64,000 nt of DNA, from contig CAVUMR010000002.1 of assembly GCA_963742715.1 (NCBI GenBank), positions 744,001 through 808,000 of the forward strand, read 5' to 3'. How positions within the stretch are numbered: position 1 is the first letter of the stretch; the number at the start of each line of letters is the position of its first letter. The position numbers and the translations under genes were made by a program. The DNA is from CAVUMR01 sp963742715 (GTDB lineage Bacteria; Actinomycetota; Actinomycetes; Mycobacteriales; Micromonosporaceae). The notes under the pieces were generated by a model that was given only the letters and a program-made list of their open reading frames with translations, did no database searches and had not been told where the DNA came from. Of the stretch, positions 60,604 to 64,000 are shown piece by piece.

Positions 60604-61004
60604 CCGCCACCAGCGAACACGCCGTACCGGCCAGCCTAGGCCCGCTGATCATCAGCGGGCTGGACAAGGCCGCCGAGCTCCGCGAGAAGCTCGAGTACAC
60701 CCAGCTCAAGGCCGACGGTCGGGTGGGCGTCGAGGTGCACCACCTCTACACCACGGCCGACACCGGACCGGGTGGTCCGGCCGCCTCGATCGTGTACTAC
60801 CACCCGGGCGCGCAGGCGGCCACGCACCGGCACACCGGGTACGAGATCATCCTGGTTCTCGACGGCGAGCTGCACACCGAGGCGGGCGCACATCCGGCGA
60901 ACACCCTGCTGGTGATGCCGCCGGGCAGCGTGCACACCCCGCACACCGAGGAGCAGGGCGCGTTGATGCTGGTCATCTGGGAGTCCCCGGTCGAGCCGGC
61001 GTAA
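60600..61004 (+). CDS. Single-domain cupin
   Basis: A protein of 134 residues from GTG 60600 behind AGGGAGG. The cupin motif reads HPGAQAATHRHTGYEIILVLDGE with His residues for a metal, and PPGSVHTPHTEEQGALMLVI closes the second motif. It could be a small dioxygenase, isomerase or cyclase. It is coupled to the acyl-CoA synthetase gene and is the last gene before a triple hairpin. It differs clearly from the TcmJ-type cupin at 43900. Confidence 0.82.
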   Translation: MTATSEHAVPASLGPLIISGLDKAAELREKLEYTQLKADGRVGVEVHHLYTTADTGPGGPAASIVYYHPGAQAATHRHTGYEIILVLDGELHTEAGAHPANTLLVMPPGSVHTPHTEEQGALMLVIWESPVEPA

Positions 61005-61007
61005 ACA

Positions 61008-61193
61008 ATGGCGGTCCTGCCGGGCTGGCGGAGCCAGTCGGGCAGGACGAGCCGTGCGCATAGGAACTGATGGCGGTCCTGCCGGGCTGGCGGAGCCAGT
61101 CGGGCAGGACGAGCCGTGCGCATAGGAACTGATGGCGGTCCTGCCGGGCTGGCGGAGCCAGTCGGGCAGGACGAGCCGTGCGCATAGGAACTG
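61008..61193. repeat. Three exact 62-bp tandem repeats, each able to form a terminator-like hairpin
   Basis: Identical 62-bp units occupy 61008-61069, 61070-61131 and 61132-61193; a partial fourth (ACGAGCCGTGCGCAT) follows. In each, GTCCTGCCGGGCTGGC pairs with GCCAGTCGGGCAGGAC over the loop GGA with two imperfect pairs. The array begins 3 bp after the cupin stop, so it probably acts as a series of terminators for the right-arm operon. Each unit also contains an ATG but no useful reading frame. Confidence 0.85.
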
Positions 61194-61221
61194 ATGACGA
61201 GCCGTGCGCATGAGCTCGACG

Positions 61222-61252
61222 GTGGGGCGGGCCGAACCTCGGCCCGCCCCAC
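61222..61252. terminator. Bidirectional hairpin terminator
   Basis: GTGGGGCGGGCC (61222-61233) pairs perfectly with GGCCCGCCCCAC (61241-61252) over GAACCTC. It lies between the cupin operon and the convergent ABM gene (stop at 61282) and can serve both. Confidence 0.8.
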
Positions 61253-61281
61253 TGTTGTTCAGCCCAATCAGTCCAATCAGC

Positions 61282-61584
61282 TCAATCCGCCACGCCGTAC
61301 ACGCCGTAGTGCCGGCCCCGGGTGCGGTCCTGGTAGGGGCGCAGCGCCGACGGCTTCTCCTGGTGCTCCGGGCTCTCCTGCCAGGTGCGGTACGCCTCCA
61401 GGCTCTCCCAGTCGCTGACCAGCATGAACCGGTCCGGCTCGTCGACGTCCCGGAGCAGCGTGCAGCCGGTGAGTCCGGGCGTGGGCGTGGTGACCCAGGG
61501 GATCTGCTGGTACGCCTCGTGGATGGGGGCGGGGTCGCCTTCCGGCGCGCGTAGGTACATCACAAGACGGGTCGGTCCGGCCAT
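61282..61584 (-). CDS. ABM-domain monooxygenase-like protein
   Basis: A protein of 100 residues. LVMYLRAPEGDPAPIHEAYQ, then FMLVSDWESLEAYRTWQESP and HYGVYGVAD, have the normal ABM layout; it is most like the ABM protein at 49367 in its W-x-S-L-E-A segment. AGGAGG lies 10 bp before ATG 61584. It is divergent from the SchA/CurD gene at 61831 and convergent with the right-arm operon. Likely a tailoring oxygenase of the polyketide. Confidence 0.8.
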   Translation of the reverse strand: MAGPTRLVMYLRAPEGDPAPIHEAYQQIPWVTTPTPGLTGCTLLRDVDEPDRFMLVSDWESLEAYRTWQESPEHQEKPSALRPYQDRTRGRHYGVYGVAD

Positions 61585-61830
61585 CTGCGTCGCGCCTCCT
61601 GGTCCGCTGTGGGTTGCCGTCCGGACACTGCCAGGCCCGGCTCGAACCGGGCTCGTGCCGGCCTGAAGCCCGGGCCGCCCGGCGTAGCCGCCCGTCCCGG
61701 CGGCTTCCCCCTCCAGTCACCGTCCAGACGCCCTCCAGTCCGGATCGCCACCGTGGCAGCGCGTACCCATGCGTCCTGTCCCCGGCCGAACAGCCTCGGC
61801 CGGCACTCCAAGCGCGGAAGGGAGCGGTTC

Positions 61831-62583
61831 ATGCGCTTCTCAGCAATGAGCTTCTCGGTCAAACCCGGTAACGAGGAGCGGATCGCGGAGGTATTCGCGG
61901 CGTCCGGCTTCGACGACGCGTTCACCACCGCGGACGGCGGGTCCGGCCCGGCCGGCCCGATCCAGGCGGCCGGCGTGTTCGTCCAGGACGGCTCGTTGGT
62001 GATCGCGTTCGAGCACGATGGCGACTACTCCGACATCGCCCGGTACCTGTCCACCCGGGGCGAGATCGGCCAGGTGGTCGAGGGAATCCGGCCGTACCTG
62101 TCCACCCCGTCCGAGGCCGGTGACACGCTGCTCAGCCGGCTGACCCGCAACGAGATGCTGTGCATCCAGCAGCGGGCCATCGAGGAGCGGCCCGGCGCGC
62201 AGATCTCCGCGCTGCGGTACAAGGTGAAGCCCGGTCACGCGCAGGACATCGCGGACGTGTTCAAGAACGTCCAGGCCGAGGCGCGACCGACGCTGCGGGA
62301 CACCACCGGTCGGGAGATCGGGGTGATCCTCGTGGTGGCGCTGTTCGTCAAGGACGGCGACATGATCCGGGTCGTACAGCACGACGGCGAGCTGTCCGAT
62401 GTGGCGCAGTACATGGCCAAGCGGCCGGCCCGGCCGGAGATGGAGCGGGCGCTCGAGCCGTACATGGACGAGGAGCGCGACGTCTCCACGCCGGACCGGT
62501 TCCTCAAGCAGTTCGCGAAGAACACCATGCGGCGGGTCGCGTTCTACTCGGCCGAACCGCAGCCGGCCGTCGAGGTCAGCTGA
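61831..62583 (+). CDS. Two-domain SchA/CurD-like protein
   Basis: A protein of 250 residues made of two SchA/CurD domains in tandem. The first starts MRFSAMSFSVKPGNEERIAE, the second ISALRYKVKPGHAQDIADVF; each has the FVxDG and HDG motifs (VFVQDGSLVIAFEHDGDYSD, LFVKDGDMIRVVQHDGELSD). The single-domain relative is at 19556. GGAAGGGAG precedes ATG 61831. It is probably part of the polyketide pathway and may mark its right end, since the next genes are regulatory and look unrelated. Confidence 0.82.
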   Translation: MRFSAMSFSVKPGNEERIAEVFAASGFDDAFTTADGGSGPAGPIQAAGVFVQDGSLVIAFEHDGDYSDIARYLSTRGEIGQVVEGIRPYLSTPSEAGDTLLSRLTRNEMLCIQQRAIEERPGAQISALRYKVKPGHAQDIADVFKNVQAEARPTLRDTTGREIGVILVVALFVKDGDMIRVVQHDGELSDVAQYMAKRPARPEMERALEPYMDEERDVSTPDRFLKQFAKNTMRRVAFYSAEPQPAVEVS

Positions 62584-62623
62584 GCGAGCTGTCGTCGTGT
62601 ACCGGAGTCACGGGGTCTGTTGT

Positions 62624-62644
62624 CGGCGCGCCGCGGGCGCGCCG
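62624..62644. terminator. Short hairpin between convergent genes
   Basis: CGGCGCGCC (62624-62632) pairs perfectly with GGCGCGCCG (62636-62644) over GCG. It lies between the SchA/CurD stop at 62583 and the PadR stop at 62687 and may end both transcripts. Confidence 0.55.
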
Positions 62645-62686
62645 GCAGCAGCACGCCGGGCCACACCCTGCCCCGGTGCCCGGCAG

Positions 62687-63436
62687 CTACCGCAGTTCGC
62701 GCCGGAACCGGCGCAATGCCTCGGCCAGTGCGTCGTCGAGCGCGGGCAGGTACTTCTCGGCCGGGGTCCGGCCGGCCGCTGCCCGCAGCTCGTCGACGAA
62801 CGCGTCGACCCGCCGGTCGAGCTCGTCCGGCTCGTCAACCGACAGGTCGCCGTCGGCCGATCCGCCGGCGCCGTCGGGAACGTCGACGGTGAGCTCGTCG
62901 AAGGTGTCGTCGTCCCCGTTGAGGTCGGTCGGCAAGGCGGCGGGCCGGCCGGCGGCGAACCGGCGCCGCCGCACCACCTGGCGCAGCCCCTGCCGTACGT
63001 CACCGATGGCGCCGCGTACCTCGTCGCCGAGGCCGCGCCGCTGGCTGCGCAGCAGTTCGGTGGCGGCCACCCGCAGCTCGTCGTCGAGTTGGTCGGCGAC
63101 GATCCGGGCCTGCCGCTGGGCATTGGTGTTGAGCTCGCGCCTGCCGGCTTCGATCGACTCCTCGAGGGCCACCACCTCGGCCCGGCGGCTGTCCAGCTCG
63201 GCGCGGCCGGAGTCGGTGATCCGGTACACCGAGCGGCCGCCGACCCGCTCCCGTTCCACCCGCTTCTCGGTCTCGAGTCGTTGCAGCCGCGGGTAGATGG
63301 TGCCGGTCGACGGTGCGTACAGGCCCTGGAAGCGGTCCTCCAGCAGCCGGATCATGTCGTACCCGGTGTGCGGCTCGTGCTCCAGCAACTTCAGCAGGTA
63401 CAGCCGGAGCTGGCCGTGCCGGAACACCGCGCTCAC
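62687..63436 (-). CDS. PadR-family transcriptional regulator
   Basis: A protein of 249 residues starting at GTG 63436. Residues 1-90 are the PadR winged helix (HGQLRLYLLKLLEHEPHTGY, APSTGTIYPRLQRLETEKRV). A long charged helical region follows (about 90-160) and the rest is acidic and disordered, longer than in typical PadR proteins. Its GTG overlaps the stop of the DUF4097-like gene upstream as GTGA. This pairing of PadR with a DUF4097-like protein is common in actinomycetes and is probably housekeeping or stress related, not part of the cluster. Confidence 0.85.
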   Translation of the reverse strand: MSAVFRHGQLRLYLLKLLEHEPHTGYDMIRLLEDRFQGLYAPSTGTIYPRLQRLETEKRVERERVGGRSVYRITDSGRAELDSRRAEVVALEESIEAGRRELNTNAQRQARIVADQLDDELRVAATELLRSQRRGLGDEVRGAIGDVRQGLRQVVRRRRFAAGRPAALPTDLNGDDDTFDELTVDVPDGAGGSADGDLSVDEPDELDRRVDAFVDELRAAAGRTPAEKYLPALDDALAEALRRFRRELR

Positions 63437-64000
63437 GGCGACGGCTCGGGTTCGTCCAGGGCGGCCGGCTCGCGCCGCAGTACGGCGATCCGGCCGGAGT
63501 CGTTGCGGGCCCGTACCACGCCGGTGCCGGTGCCCAGTACGCCGTGCGCGGTCGCGGACCAACGCCGGCGGGTCTGCTCGACGTCGGGGAACGCGGTGGC
63601 GATCTCGCCCCGGGTGGAGCCGAGGTCGAGCTCGACGTCGCTGTCCTCGGGCAGCCGCACGGTGATGTCGCCGACCTTGCACTCGACGTCGACCCGTACG
63701 CCCGCTCCGGTGGTCATGTCGATCAGGTGCGAGCCGTGGATGCTGCGCGCCTTGACCTGGCTGGACCGGCCGTGGATCAGCCGCAGGTCACCGGCGTGGA
63801 TGTCGATGTCGAGATCGCCGGTGACGCCGAGCGCCTGCACCAGGCCGCGACCGGTCACCACCCGGGCGGGTCCGGCCACCCCGACGAGGTTGACGTCACC
63901 ACACACACTGTCAACGATCACCGACGCTGTGACATCGGAGACGGTGACCGTCGCGTCGACCGTCGTGACGACGATCGGGCAGTTCGGGGGAGCGGTGACG
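63433..64000 (-). CDS. DUF4097-like beta-helix protein, 5' end outside window
   Basis: Reading is open from the window edge (base 64000) to TGA at 63433, at least 188 codons, so the true start lies beyond the window. The sequence is a run of short beta strands with regular turns: VTVSDVTASVIVDSVCGDVN, DLDIDIHAGDLRLIHG and VECKVGDITVRLPEDSDVEL, as in DUF4097 (Toastrack-like) adhesin-type proteins. It is coupled to the PadR regulator by a GTGA overlap. The role is unknown; it may respond to cell-envelope state. Confidence 0.75.
   Translation of the reverse strand, partial: VTAPPNCPIVVTTVDATVTVSDVTASVIVDSVCGDVNLVGVAGPARVVTGRGLVQALGVTGDLDIDIHAGDLRLIHGRSSQVKARSIHGSHLIDMTTGAGVRVDVECKVGDITVRLPEDSDVELDLGSTRGEIATAFPDVEQTRRRWSATAHGVLGTGTGVVRARNDSGRIAVLRREPAALDEPEPSP

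Noticed and set aside
61008..61193. CRISPR array
   Set aside because: The units are directly adjacent with no unique spacers, there are only three, and no cas gene is in the window.

Overview
The window is very GC-rich, uses many GTG starts and carries dense 4-bp-overlapping operons, SARP and XRE regulators and whiE-like polyketide genes. This points to an actinomycete; Micromonosporaceae or a close relative is my guess, and no rRNA or other taxonomic marker is present to confirm it. No rRNA, tRNA, insertion sequence or CRISPR array was seen.

Layout. (1) 1-927: end of a metallo-beta-lactamase-fold gene and a GNAT acetyltransferase. (2) 924-6190: an XRE regulator, three small genes (one with a recombinase-type zinc ribbon), then a compact RiPP locus: precursor, ATP-grasp ligase and PIMT-like methyltransferase, the set known for aspartimide-bearing graspetides. 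(3) About 6.2-62.6 kb: a large type II (aromatic) polyketide cluster. Its left arm is one leftward operon (14770 to 6228) with a sulfotransferase, a PYROXD2-like flavoprotein, three orphan proteins, an SDR, an exporter and two PLP enzymes; 22-bp repeats lie just upstream. A cysteine-desulfurase-like PLP enzyme, POT transporter, SDR, SchA/CurD protein, DUF1772 protein, secreted multicopper oxidase and a first SARP follow. The middle holds an asparagine-synthetase-like enzyme lacking Cys2, an aromatic FAD monooxygenase, a P450 and an ACMSD-like amidohydrolase. A secreted-protein trio and two hybrid histidine kinases are interposed, then an O-methyltransferase and a second SARP. The core (43.5-49.8 kb) is a whiE-like cassette: TcmI-type cyclase, cupin, KS-alpha, KS-beta, ACP, aromatase/cyclase, DUF1772, ketoreductase and two ABM monooxygenases. 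A full acyl-CoA carboxylase set follows (50.0-53.7 kb). The right arm (53.9-61.0 kb) has a secreted protein, a B12-binding mutase subunit, a glutamate-mutase-large-subunit/flavoprotein fusion, an acyl-CoA synthetase and a cupin, closed by three tandem hairpins. (4) 61.3-64.0 kb: another ABM protein, a two-domain SchA/CurD protein, then a PadR regulator and a DUF4097-like gene that look like the far flank.

How it may work together (inference). The ACCase feeds malonyl-CoA to KS-alpha/KS-beta/ACP; the cyclases fold a long, probably pentangular, chain; SDRs, ABM, FAD and P450 enzymes tailor it. The B12 mutase genes, PLP decarboxylase and acyl-CoA synthetase could make and activate a 3-methylaspartate-type building block, and the Cys-less asparagine-synthetase homologue could join an amine to the polyketide carboxylate. 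That combination is the most novel content here.

Two cautions. The cupin, KS-alpha and KS-beta genes (about 44.0-46.7 kb) contain roughly thirty single-base indels although every codon block is conserved; this looks like local sequence error. The tetranucleotide GTAC is also strikingly common through the window.
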